From positions 310,001-374,000 of the forward strand of contig NOWV01000007.1 of NCBI GenBank assembly GCA_003344405.1: DNA of 64,000 nucleotides, written 5' to 3'. The translations under genes and the position numbers were made by a program. Shown here in pieces: positions 36,246-48,009 of the stretch (positions within the stretch are counted from its first letter, which is position 1; every line of letters starts with the position of its first letter). A model generated the notes under the pieces. That model did not search any database and was not told the DNA's origin. It was given only the letters and a program-made list of their open reading frames with translations. This stretch comes from Trichoplax sp. H2 (lineage: Eukaryota; Placozoa; Uniplacotomia; Trichoplacea).

Positions 36246-37150
36246 CACTCTTAGTCAGCATTTGCTTATTAAGATCACTGGTTGATGCTTTTCAAAGTGG
36301 CAAAATACTTTGATACACACTGTATATAAATAAATTAATTAATACAAAAACTACGTCAACATATCGATATCCATTCCATTTTGATAAGTGTAAAGAAGCT
36401 TACTTTACAACATTGTAGTACTGAAACTCAAATATTAGATACATCGTCAAATTATTGGGTAAAAACAGTCGCAGGCTGGTCCAGGACTTCTCAGAGAAAT
36501 CCCTTTCGAAGTCAAGTCTCTAGCGGACCAGATCTTGCTAGCCATTTTTAACTGCTATAACTTGATAAAGGTGTACAGTATGCTGCACACCGTATGTATT
36601 GCTCTACTCGACTCATTCCATGACCCCAGAATAGCAGTGATGACTGAATGTTTGTTCATTTTTGAACTATCAATAAAGGAAATCACAGATGTCAGTTGTT
36701 GAAACTGCAGTATTGACATACTGATATTGTGCAAATTGACTGTCGCTGTCATCAACTCCTTTCGCAGCCTTTTGCAACACCAGACGTATTCTTATAGTAG
36801 TACTAATATGAGTGATGAGTAGTATAATGTTGCTTACTGTGTTCGCTTGAACTCCGACTAATGGGTAATACTGTAGCAGAATAATAGGGATGACAAGTCA
36901 TTTTGCACGTGTGACCTCTCTTGTGACTCTTTCACCTATTCCCGGTATGATCATAAGATTACACTTCCTTTTGCAGTATAGCGTCTATATACACTTATTA
37001 TACAGTAGAGGTCGATGCCACACCTCACTAAGCCTTCAACTTATCCAGTTCAAAAGTGCATGCAATAAAGCATTTTAGACTCTTCTAGTCTGGTGATTCC
37101 ATTGGCTATACTGTCGTTCAATTTTAAAATTGAAACTGTACACACCGATA

Positions 37151-40100
37151 ATGCCTAAATTTGTATCTCCTCCAGAACGTTTACTACGTTCAGCAGCATC
37201 GCATGCAAGTAAATTGTCTAGCTCCTATTTACAAACTACCAATACAGGTGCATCGAGTGCCAGTACAGGCGCCGCTTACCGGGCTGCATTTTGTGCACAA
37301 ACGAACAAGCCATTAGTTATTAAGAAAGTTTATGATACCAAGCAACTTGGTCCAAGTGAGGTTAGCAATTCTGAAATGGTATAGCTATCCATGTTGTATT
37401 ATCATTTCTGTAGAAAGAAGATTGAAAACGTAGACTACATACGCGTACATAATCAAAAGAAAAGACCATCACTTGTTGATCAAAAATATCAACATTATTC
37501 TATATAATCATTACACTGAAAATGGATTAAAATTAGAATTATTATTGGCAATAATCTTTCCATCATAATCAATTATGTTATCTATTGATCCTACTCGCAG
37601 TTACGTATAAGGATTCGGGCTTGTGCTATCAATTTCGCCGATATCCTCATGTGCCAAGGAGCTTATCAGGAGAAACCAAATCTTCCATTTATTCCAGGTA
37701 ATCACCAGAAAAATGACCTTGATTGCAACTTACGCGTAGAATAACATACGAGTAGATTGCAATCTGACCGAATTTTCATTCATGTATTGCTGAATAACTA
37801 GTAATATCCTATACTATTAACAACCAAGAGGTTTACTTCCGCTATACAGAAGAAAGAAAATTTATATATACTGTACTGTACAAATGCCTATTTGCAATTT
37901 CTGATCTGGCTCTGTGCTCCTATTTTCTACCATAATGCGAAAATAAATAGAGAATTAATCAATACCATTGACGCGTGGGGTACTGAATAATGGCTAATCT
38001 ATCATTAATTATGTTATTACAGGCACAGAAATTGCAGGCGATATCATCGAGATTGGTTCTAATGTCACAACTTTCAAGAAGGTAAAGTTGACAAGATTGA
38101 ATAATCGAAATTCATTAATTAATATACCTGAAATGTTTTATAATAACTGTACAACAAATGTATGTGAGCTTTATAGCTCAAGGTGGAGAATAGGTAAAAG
38201 ACGTTAATTTATCATGTAATTCATTTTAAGATAAAAATATCTTATTATACTGTACTTAACGACGCCATTCACTACCCTTACATAGGTTGCTGCTGAATTT
38301 TTAATTTTCTAGACTTACTGTATACAAGCAGCGTATCATCACTAATAATTTTCCTTTTAGGGAGATAAGGTACTAGCGTTGGTTAATCTTCATGGATTCG
38401 CAGAACAATGTATTACTGATGTTGATGTAAGTTGTGACCGTGTATAACGAAAGCATGAAACCTATCGTAGCCCATTTATATATTCATCATATACTACAGT
38501 ATCCTAAAACGACACAGAATAATATTTTATTAAATCAATATCAACATAGAATACATTTTCGATTGTGGTATGCCTCATATCGCAACATGAGCAATCTTAC
38601 CTAATATACAAGTATAACGGAACATTAACTGATTTGTACTTTCATAGGCTACTTGGAAAATACCCAATACAGTGAGCTATGCGACTGCAGCAACGCTAGT
38701 TGTATCTTATGCTACTGCTTACATGGCTTTTGATCGTCGAGCTGAACTTAAGAAAGGGTTAGCAGTCGATAGCTATCAGATTTTTTCAAATCTAAAAGTA
38801 TATTTGTAGTTTATAACATGTATAAATAAATTCTTGTATCGTAGTAGACATTATTTTGTACTTAAAAACAATATATGAACAAGATCAAATCTTCATTAGT
38901 AAACTTCGTTCAGCTTACGTATTACTAAATAGTAAACATCATACCTTCAATTTTACAGAGAAACTGTGCTAGTTACTGCTGCAGCTGGTGGGACCGGCTT
39001 GGCTGCAGTAGATCTTGGAGCTAATGTATTTGGAGCTAACGTTATTGGCGCTGCTGGAAGTGCAGAAAAGACAGCATTAGCTAAAGTGAAAGGAGCAATG
39101 CATGCTATTAACTACCGGGAACAAGATATAAAAACGGAAGTTAGTAATACGAAAACACTAATCAATATCTGACATATCACATGGCACCCATTATGGATCT
39201 CTATGGCTGATAGCATACAAGCTGTTAAGCATGTGTTTTTGCTATTAAATTTTTGTAGGTTTTATCAATTACTAAACGTAAAGGCGTTGATGTAGTCTTT
39301 GATGCCGTAGGGGGCGATACCTTTGAAAAGTGTTTAAGATGGTATCACAAAATAAAATTAAACATAATACGGTAATGAATTCCTAATCTAACTGATAATA
39401 TCTGTAAACGACTAGTACCGGCTTCGGAGGTAGATTGCTTACTATTGGGTATGCATCCGGTAGCATTCCTAAGGTTTGTTGCTTCCGTATCATAATTATA
39501 TACTTAAATTACCTCTACGCCTTAAAAATCGACAATAAATAAAATTACACCTAATAATTTTACTGATATAGAACTAAATATTTTATCATGAGTAGATACC
39601 TGCTAATATACTTCTTGTAAAGAATATATCAGCCGGTGAGTTTAAACATACTCTGTAAATGAATAATACCTGTGAAATTGCTTCTCACTTTAAAACATCT
39701 ATTACAATTCTTCTTATTCTTTAGTCGGATTATATTGGGTAAGAGAAGAAGATCAAGTTGAATGATGAAGACAGTTTCTATAGAAGAATAAATATTGACC
39801 TTAATTTTAAAATACGAAAAATTCACAATTAATCTTTTATGTTAGGGCTCCTACCGTTTTAAAGATCCAAAGTTATATAAACATTCTATAGATTCGGTTG
39901 TGCGGCTACTTGGCGAAGGAAAGATTCACCCGCATGTTGGTGCCTCATTCCCCTTAAACAAGGTATTATTGAATGATCTTTCAATTACTCGGTCGTCGTC
40001 AATTTTATTACATCACACAGTACGAACATGTAGTAAATAGATAATCATAACTCAGCTGAAATAGTCGATATATCTAACCAGTAGTTATTATTGTTTTATA

Positions 40101-40195
40101 AATTTGGTCTTGTAATATTTTCTTAGATTAACGAAGCTTTCCAGTTTATTAAAGATCGCAAATCAACTGGAAAAATTGCTATAACAATGGATTAG
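37151..40195 (+). CDS. Quinone oxidoreductase-like (zinc-free MDR family), copy 1
   Basis: Twelve exons give 367 residues: 37151-37360, 37601-37697, 38023-38081, 38361-38426, 38648-38757, 38959-39139, 39259-39341, 39416-39473, 39596-39635, 39725-39738, 39846-39962, 40127-40195. After a Ser/Ala-rich N-terminal extension comes a GroES-like fold (LRIRACAINFADIL, PFIPGTEIAGDIIEIG). A Rossmann NAD(P)-binding domain follows with AAGGTG at 189-194, VDVVFDAVGGD and KSTGKIAI near the end. The family (CRYZ-like MDR reductases) uses NADPH to reduce quinones or enones. The N-terminus could be a targeting extension (inference). Exon 1 is ended at GAG/GTTAGC because the paralog has the same junction; a downstream GTATAG at 37379 is the alternative. 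Exon 10 is a 14-nt micro-exon. Arranged tail-to-tail with a paralog of the same exon plan. Confidence 0.92.
39725..39738 (+). other. 14-nt micro-exon of oxidoreductase copy 1
   Basis: Encodes the core of VGLYW between ISA and GSYRF. It is flanked by TTTAG and GTAAGA, and both phases fit. The paralog has a micro-exon of exactly the same length at 41706-41719 (IGLFW), which confirms it. Confidence 0.88.
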
Positions 40196-41280
40196 CCGAA
40201 AACAATATCGCCTGCTTCTTTTCTTAAGGCTATTAATGTAACTGTGATACATTTTTTTCTCCTATTTCGAATATACTACGGTATCACTTCATATTTTCAA
40301 AATAAATTACCAAAACTGACAAATTGAGTCAATTTATTCTATCGATGTGAAAAATTAACCATTTTACGTACTTACACTCTTGTTAATTATTTAGACGGTG
40401 ATACAAGTTTTTATAAATATGATAGCGTTTCTGCTGATACCTTTTGCCTTAACCCAATCTAGTACCGATCGTGTACAACAGCTTACATACAGTAGTAGTT
40501 AAATCACACATCTCAAGTGCGATATAAAATTTAATCCTACTCGTCTAAATTTAGGATAAGCTTTGAACGACCTCACATTTCTACATCCTTGGTCTTTTTC
40601 TAAAATCCATAAAATGACTAACGAACGTTATAATGAAAGTTATTCGGATTTAGTAATTTATTTACATATGTAACCGCTATTAATAGGAGACAACTGACTT
40701 CTGCAGTAGAGCAATAGTCATTTTTAACGTTTCACTTCGTGCAGCAGATCAAGTACCAGTTTACACATTGAACTTTATACTCATCCTCAGAATAATATAG
40801 CAAATTTGATATAGTTTTTAGTTTTTATTGATGATATTGTAGATGATATGTAATGTTATCATTCATGCACGTATGAATATTTAGCTTAAGTAGACTTTAA
40901 ATCAATTAATGATAACTCGTATAGTATTTGCTGAAGTAAAATGTACGCGTATACTTAATAGCTGGCTTACCAGTAATAAAGTAGGATAACAAGAGCTAAA
41001 AAATTATGTAAGCAATCTTATTCTGTAAAAAATGAGTGTAGGGAGCTTACTGTAAATAGTTTGAAAATTATTATCATCGACTAATTAATTCATCTGTAGT
41101 AAAAGCTTTAAACTTTAGAAATTTCACTTGTATAATGATTACTTGAGTACTTTAGGCTTGAATTCCGATATAACTGCATTATTAGAATTGTAAATGTAAT
41201 TAATCCAGCATTTTTTAGTTACAGATAAACTCCTGTAAACGCGGTACAAATCTAGTAATGTTAAATTGAGTTATAGTTTT
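40196..41280. other. Intergenic stretch between tail-to-tail oxidoreductase paralogs
   Basis: About 1.1 kb that includes both 3' ends; AATAAA at about 40301 suits copy 1. No inverted homology joining the two 3' flanks was apparent by eye, and no exon was seen. Confidence 0.45.
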
Positions 41281-44200
41281 TCAGTGATTCGGGCAAAGTA
41301 ACACTTTTCCTGTTGATTTCCGACCAAGAATGAATTTAAAAGCCTGATTGACCTAGTCATTCGAGAACATTTATAGTCAACACATTAATACAAATATTTC
41401 AAGACTACGTATACAGTATTAGAAGTTTCGTAATTCATGATGATTATCATCAATGGAAGGAACCTTATTATAAGGAAACACTTTAGAGTAGTGAGGCCGA
41501 ATCTTCTTCTCAGAGCACAATTGTAAAATCGTCGTTACAGATTCGGAAAATTTTTCGTGATCAAAAAGTTCATAATTGCTCTGTAGATATAATAAGGTAG
41601 CTTACTAAGTTACGATGCTTATAAAATTTTAACGGAATTACATATCAATTCCATCTCTATCTCGTAAATTAAATCTAAACTTAAAATTACGTATTTTAGG
41701 CTTACCCAAAAAAGTCCAACTGACAGACGCAAAGAAATATAATTGATGAAGATCAAAACAACGATTTATCAAATATAAACTTAACTATTACACTAGTAAA
41801 AAATTGGACAGCATGATAATAATTATAAGATTTTGCTACTTACTGACTGAAACATTCTTAACCAGTAAAATATTAGCAGGTATCTAAGTAGTAATTAATG
41901 ATTCGTTAGCTTTGAATTAGTAGTTTATGTAGGTAGCTAGTAACACTACTATTATCTATTTGTTAGTAAATATTCAGCCTACCCTGTTGGAGAATAAGCT
42001 ATATTTTATTATGAGACAGTAATTTAACATCGTATAGTAATACAATATTTAAAGTAGACATACACTTGGGATTTGACCGGATGCAAATCCTATAGGGACA
42101 ATTCTACCGTCCATTGCAATACTATTAGTTAAAAAAGAAATAACAAAAATTTATCATAAAGTATATCTATGAATAAAATCAAGTAAATCGTATCGATTCT
42201 CATTTTATCGTTATAACTCAGATATAGCACAATTATAAGACGATTGATTGAAATATTCTCTCATATACATTCTCTAATATCATGGATGCTACTTAAGTCT
42301 TATACGACAAATCTTAAAATACTTGCTTTAGTAAAGTAGTTTTAATTTAATATTGTATCTCTTATTATACAAATAAGTTATAGAAACTCTTGATCTACAT
42401 GTAAAACGATCAAATTGCAGTATATCGTAAACGCTATTTGTAATCTCTGACGACAGTGTAAGGACAGAATAAGACTATTTTGATTTGGTAAACATATTCT
42501 CTGGTTATATTACAATATAACAAGATATCGTAGAAAACTAATGTTGTAACACTACATGGTAAAAATTGATCGATCTCGTGATGTGATGAATATAATAACT
42601 CTAATATACGTGTATAATGTATTCGAATAGCTTATTTAAGTCTTATGATGTTCCTACATAGTATATTCCATTCTATTAGGCCTCCGTATGACCAAGATTA
42701 TTATGAGCTGTCCAGTCTAGAACTTTTCATAGTGCTATTTATGTTTATTTATAAACTAATGAAAATAGACCTATGCAAACTTAATCAACTAATTTCACAA
42801 TCGATAATGATGTAGTAAACGAATGCCAGAATTACAGCTATAGTTTCTACTCATACGTCGCCAATATATGAAAAGCCTCGTTTGATTATGCAGTATATAA
42901 CTTATCAGACGGTATTCGATCTAGCTAAAATTGAATATTATGATAATTCGATATAAATCTCTAATGTTTTGGACTACATAGGTAGGTAATTTGTAATTGT
43001 TTTTAATACTGTAAAATACCTGCGTAATCCGATCTTGAACATATCACCTCCTACGTTATCGATCATAACGTTTACGCCTCTCTTATTGGTTATCGCTAAA
43101 ATCTGTAACAGTAAGTAATAATGAAGAACTTATATGCTAATCAATATACTAAATAGTATACTTTGTAAACTAAAGAGTATCTTATATAATTTATTGAAAT
43201 ACGAGTAAATCAGATTTATAATCGATTTATATTAAATTTTATACATAGAAATTGTATACTTCTTTATACCTCTTTTCTTACGTCCTGCTTTCGGTGATTA
43301 ATTACATAGGTAGCGCCTCTATCCTTAGCCAGCTCGATCTTTTCATCATCTCCAACTATAGCGATGACTTTAGCTCCGATTACATTAGCAGCAATGTCTA
43401 CAGCCGCTAGTCCGACACTACCAGCTGCTCCAGAAACTAGCACTGTTTCTCTACATCGTCATAATTAGTCATAATTATATTATCCGTTATAACTATCTTT
43501 AGTACTTTATAATAATAGTACAATAAAAGGAATACACTATACGATCTATACCCTATTTGAGTACCAGCTTTAGCTATTAATGCCATATGAGCAGTTCCAT
43601 ATGACACTAAGCCTGCGGTTGCATCTTGTAAGCTGACGTTATCGGGTAATTTCCATACCGACTTCAATTAAGTAACAAAATAGTTAAATTTAATGTCTAC
43701 TTGTGTTATTTCATTGTAACTAATGCAATTGTATTCTTTCTTATACTCTAAAATAGTATGCATGAGTTTACCTTAGTATAGTTAACACACTCGTCCGCAT
43801 ATCCTCCTAAGTGCATCGGAGCGATAACCCTATCTCCCTGTAGTAAAATACAGTTATTCATATTATTAATATTTTTGTATTAAATGGCACTAGCTAGAGG
43901 CTATTTAAATAATCAGTTCCTGTAGTTTAATTGTGCTAGCGTACTTTTATCAGTGCTTAACAAGGTCTATACTACGTTATAATTTATGTATACAACTTTC
44001 CTATGTATTGAGTAGACATTAAAAAATCGAACGCAAATTTATTTATTCACGATTTAAAAGTTTATCAATAAACTGTTAAGGGATATATTTCACTGTACGT
44101 GTACAACACAATTTTCAACAGTACAGTCTACCTAACTTTACGATAGTCTGACCTACAGTAAGATATGCAATTATGCATCGCACAGTACAATCTTAATCAA

Positions 44201-44976
44201 TCAATCGATAATATATGAGAAAATATTACTTTCTACTTCTAACTTACGATTTGATATCCGGTTACATCTCGTCCAACTTCTATGATAGTTCCTGCAGGTT
44301 CACATCCTAATTATCATGTAATTAATCAATTTTTAAGCTTGGAATGTTAAACAATTTATAATAGTAGACATAAATCTATTAATTGTACAGTATATTTCAA
44401 CCTGGAACAAAAGGTAGTTCAGGACGTTCTTGATATAGTCCCATCGATTTTAGAATATCTGCATAATTGATGCCACAATATTCGACTTTTATTCTCACCT
44501 GTATAAAATAGGAGATGGCATTGAAGATTACAGTAACTTTATCTTTACTGATAATAATTAATTTAAAAGTTTCTAACTGGCTAATCGTTTCTCTCGTATT
44601 ATCTTGCCATAATTCAATTTATTCGTGTACAATCGATAAATTACAGCAGCTATCCACTATGGCATTACATATCGTATGTAGTAAGATTAAAAGTACTGAT
44701 AACTCTTACAGACTGATTTAATTCACCTAATATGAATGCACTAGATACAGTACATCGATTACAGAACTATCACTGTCGTTTATCGACCTCACTATTTTTC
44801 AATGGCTGACGAGATAAATCTTTCATAACCAGAGGCTTCTTCAGCTCTTCGCATACTGCCGCCTGATACGAGCTACCAGAGGTATCGACCATTGATAGAT
44901 TTGTCTTGGATGCAGACCTTAAAAGATATTCAGGAGGTGATGATATTGCTGGTTTTTCCTTCGTGGATAAAGCCAT
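41281..44976 (-). CDS. Quinone oxidoreductase-like (zinc-free MDR family), copy 2
   Basis: Twelve exons give 361 residues: 44976-44788, 44498-44402, 44306-44248, 43837-43772, 43661-43552, 43450-43270, 43102-43020, 42121-42064, 41883-41844, 41719-41706, 41580-41464, 41352-41281. Exons 2-11 have exactly the lengths found in copy 1 (97, 59, 66, 110, 181, 83, 58, 40, 14, 117). The protein shows the same order of blocks: SSPPEYLLRSASK, YCGINYADIL, PFVPGCEPAGTIIEVG, AAGSVG at residues 182-187, VMIDNVGGD, IPANILLVKN and KSTGKVLL. Same family role as copy 1. The sequences have diverged throughout, and the N-terminal extension is shorter. Intron 7 is enlarged (about 0.9 kb). The start ATG at 44976 precedes the extension shared with copy 1. 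Confidence 0.92.
41706..41719 (-). other. 14-nt micro-exon of oxidoreductase copy 2
   Basis: Encodes IGLFW together with the preceding base. It is preceded by a pyrimidine-rich tract ending GTCAG and followed by GTAAGC. Equivalent to the micro-exon of copy 1. Confidence 0.88.
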
Positions 44977-45988
44977 TGCTGCCGATGAAGAGTAGCGTAA
45001 GATTTAATACCGAATTAAATAATTGACAATCACAAGAGGAGATCACTTAACTTTATTGACAAAAGTATAATACCGAAATTCTTTTCATCTTTATTGACCT
45101 TAAGTTGAAGATATGACCTCGAGATTCTAGCCAAAACAGAATCCGAAATCACGAGTACGTATGTACGAATATGTTCGCACGATTTGCACTACTGAAAAAG
45201 CACAGTAGTGTACAGTATTCGTTCGTAGCTCTCGATGGGATTGTGAATATTGCTACTCATACTAATTATCCACTCACGCGATATTTTCCAATCAATAAAG
45301 TCAATAGAGAGACTGGCACTAAATTCTATAGTGTATTATACGAATTCAGTAGTTAAGCTTTGAACTCGTAGATGCAAGTTGCAATGTTGCATACACTATT
45401 AAATTATGTATTACAGGATTTATTGTCTCAGTAAAAATCACTCTCGTAAATCCTGCAGGAAATTCTGTATGGGTGCTTGCTATCCTGTTGCTGTTACTGT
45501 GAATTAGATTTTTCTTTTCTTTTTTTACCTTTATGATCAATACTACAGCATAGTACTTGTAGTTTTGTGCTGTACAGTACTGTAACCTACCATAGTGAGA
45601 TAGTAATTCGTGATGGGCTAAGCATACGGTAATTTAATGAAAATGCGTTATTGATCGACCAGTTTTCTGGTTGATTACACTGATTATGTTATCTATTATA
45701 GAATTTTATTTGATTTAAACATTACATCTACAATCAAGGCTTTACTTGAAATGAATAGATAGCAAATAGATAGTAACTCACAAATACGTGCCTGAAATAA
45801 TTTCTACTTATTTTATTAACTTCGCTAACCGAATCTGTATATCTAGCCGTGCGTTAAATATATAATTTACACCAGGGTTTGAAAATACTAATTTGTACAC
45901 ATTATTAATTCAGAGTTAAACAGTGCTACAGAGCAAAACTATTAACTGCGCCATAAGCACCAAGAAATGAAATCATACGCGATCATAC
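44977..45988. other. Intergenic stretch upstream of oxidoreductase copy 2
   Basis: About 1 kb with TACAGTA/TACTGTA words at about 45211 and 45575. A 64-codon minus frame at 45346-45540 lacks a convincing acceptor and is not called. Later exons of the small minus-strand gene at 45989-46109 could lie here. Confidence 0.4.
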
Positions 45989-46109
45989 CTGTTAATCCTT
46001 GTATCCTGGCTCGCATATAAGAGATATCTTGATTGAAAAAGTTCTTCAATTGCGGTACTATTGCAGAAGATGGTGTGACAACTTGGCGGCGTACAATTGC
46101 TATTGCCAT
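45989..46109 (-). CDS. First exon of a small unrecognised minus-strand gene
   Basis: An ATG at 46109 opens a 40-codon exon ending at a GGATTAACAG/GTATGAT donor. The peptide begins MAIAIVRRQVVTPSSAIVP and continues with a basic, aromatic-containing helix (LKNFFNQDISYMRARIQGL). A TTATTTCAG acceptor further down would add GTYL and then a stop, giving about 44 residues, unless a GTGAGT donor just there skips to a later exon. The amphipathic basic N-terminus would suit a small mitochondrial protein, but that is a guess. It starts about 1 kb from LAMTOR4 in divergent orientation, and a TACAGTA lies about 100 bp upstream. Confidence 0.4.
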
Positions 46110-47093
46110 TGTCTATTCTATTTTATGTTTCAAATTTGAACAAAATGGTAACTCAAAAAGGAATGATGTAAGAAAGGCAAGTAGCAACAGTAGGCTCGGA
46201 AACAATTAGCTTACAGTACAACAAGAGATTTATACTTCTGAAAATAATATTTTTAATAAGCCTGCCTACAAAGTGTACTGCAGCTTTGTTAGGTCAAATG
46301 TTATAAACAATTTTAAAAGACTTAATAACCTAACTAATTAATGAGATGCAAACGGCAAGCTACCTCTTGCGGTTGTAATACTTACCGCTCCTGATTAGAG
46401 ATATAAGTAGATATTTATTTATTTATAAATTTATAGCTGCTGTCCTACTGTTCAATGTAAGATTGTGGATTCAATCGTCCATGATTATGTGGATAATTAA
46501 TCAATTCATATAATCATGCAAAATAGGGTAATAGTAATCATTATAATTATAAGCTTTATTTTTTATAATTTAAAAGAAAAATGGAAATGGCTGCAGTTAG
46601 TAATTAATCTCTTAGTTAATGAACAAGTTACTTGACTATCAGTTTTGGATTCCATTACTATTTGTGTAGAAGAATTGCAACTGTTCACTATTTACTAAAC
46701 ACTGTTGATTGAGGTAGTTTTTTTTTTTTTTATGGAATGATGTCACTACGATTGTCGGATATTGTATACGGTAAAGACAGACTGACGGATTTGGCAACTT
46801 TGAAAACGCACTTTGACTCCAGGGAATGGAAAGAGTGGTCTCCTCCTACAGTACATTGTACACTAGTGTACAGTACTAGACCATGAGATGTACTGTAATG
46901 AAACACTTGGACGGTGCGGTCTGGGGCGGTACGGTACTCTATCGGACCTGATCGCATACAGCACAGTATACTACCTCGAAACGTAACCACATCCTATATA
47001 GAATCAATCACCTTATAGGATTTAATATGGATAGAACGTACGGATTGTATACTACAGTCCATCTAGTTGAAACAATTCCTGATATCTAGCATC
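46110..47093. other. Divergent intergenic region upstream of LAMTOR4
   Basis: About 1 kb. A run of about 14 T lies near 46717-46730 and a TACAGTA/TGTAC-rich segment at 46846-46898. No exon is supported. Confidence 0.45.
46846..46898. promoter_or_regulatory. TACAGTA/TACTGTA cluster upstream of LAMTOR4
   Basis: Contains CTACAGTACATTGTACACTA, then GTGTACAGTACTAG and TGTACTGTAATG, about 200-250 bp before the candidate LAMTOR4 start. Same word as at other gene starts. Function is inferred from position only. Confidence 0.35.
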
Positions 47094-48009
47094 ATGGTAT
47101 ACGATATTCATCATGTCAGATCAATGCGTAGAACCATACTACAGTAAAATGCACACGCAAGTTTGCAACAGTTTTTACAGCATGGATAAATAGATAATTA
47201 TTCCTTTTTTAATTAATGGACTTGTTATCATCATCATTCTATATTTGAATCAACTTATCCGATTTCTGTTATAAGGCGACTCTTCCTCAAGGATTAGATA
47301 AAATAAAGAATCAACTTGGCTATTTAGTTGTTGATATGGACGAGAATATTTTAGCGGTGAGAAAATGAATCAATATTCTTCTTATACTCGTAGACTTCAA
47401 TCATTCTATACAGTATACTTGACAGCTCATTCTCGAAGAAACCAACGCAATTTCTCTATTATCATCAAGTAATCGTAATCATACTGTAGACTAGTATTAA
47501 TATGTTTCCATTTTTAGTCAGTAAAGTGATCATGATTGCCTAATGGCAAAAAAAATAGGCTCAGTCATATAGACTGCGAATAGTCCATGGCACATTCGCT
47601 TCATTAAATAGTAAAAATACTCTTATACGGTAATTTGTTGCCAAATGAATCGCAATGAAATAGTTTTCTTTATAACAAATATCGACACAGTCATCAGGAG
47701 AACTCAATAATGACGGTAAAGCGGCATCAACAGCGGTGGACATGATTCGATTGGTGAAGAAGTATTTACAAATGTCTAATGGTGAAACCTATGATGACTT
47801 TAAGAGGATAAGCAGTACGTTGACCATGACGCCATAATCATAGTAGCTTGTTGCCATGTTAAAGAAATGTCTTTGTTAATTTAGTGATAGCTCTGAACTA
47901 ATATCATTTTTCTAATGTATAACCACCACTAGTTACATCAGGCGAAATTGTACATCAAATTACTGCAAGCGATGGCAAGATTTACGTCAGCAAGCAGTCT
48001 CTGCATTGA
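47094..48009 (+). CDS. LAMTOR4: LAMTOR4: Ragulator complex subunit
   Basis: Four exons give about 94 residues (human 99): 47094-47096, 47276-47356, 47691-47814, 47933-48009. Family blocks are LPQGLDKIKNQLGYLVVD, ILA then SSGELNNDGKAAS at the exon 2/3 junction, DDFKRIS, and ITASDGKIYVSKQS near the C-terminus. They match human LAMTOR4 (GLERIPDQLGYLVL, ASSGDLENDE, FKRLSVVF, VSGQRVFVVK). The protein is a roadblock-like subunit of the lysosomal Ragulator complex that anchors Rag GTPases for mTORC1 signalling (family knowledge). Exons 2-4 are firm. Exon 1 is a proposal: it would contribute only the initiator ATG before a GTATAC donor, because no longer in-phase Met-bearing exon was seen. TRAPPC14, its neighbour in human 7q22.1, is in this window too. 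Confidence 0.88.

Larger units (their letters stand above)
34449..37150. other. Divergent intergenic region between COG6 and the oxidoreductase gene
   Basis: Holds the TACTGTA cluster, the 168-bp satellite and about 900 bp of unique AT-rich sequence. TACAGTA words lie near 36573 and 37001 and a TACTGTA word near 36869, before the oxidoreductase start. No exon is supported. Confidence 0.45.

Noticed and set aside
37361-37378. Alternative donor for exon 1 of oxidoreductase copy 1 (after GAAATG, GTATAG)
   Set aside because: It would insert six residues into the conserved strand before RIRACAIN; the paralog splices after the equivalent GAG codon.
45346-45540. Open minus-strand frame of about 64 codons
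   Set aside because: The region before it is purine-rich on the coding strand, with no credible acceptor, and no junction joins it in phase to the exon at 45989-46109.
46730-46990. Open minus-strand frame of about 86 codons upstream of LAMTOR4
   Set aside because: Overlaps the TGTAC/TACAGTA cluster, has no recognisable domain and no splice support.
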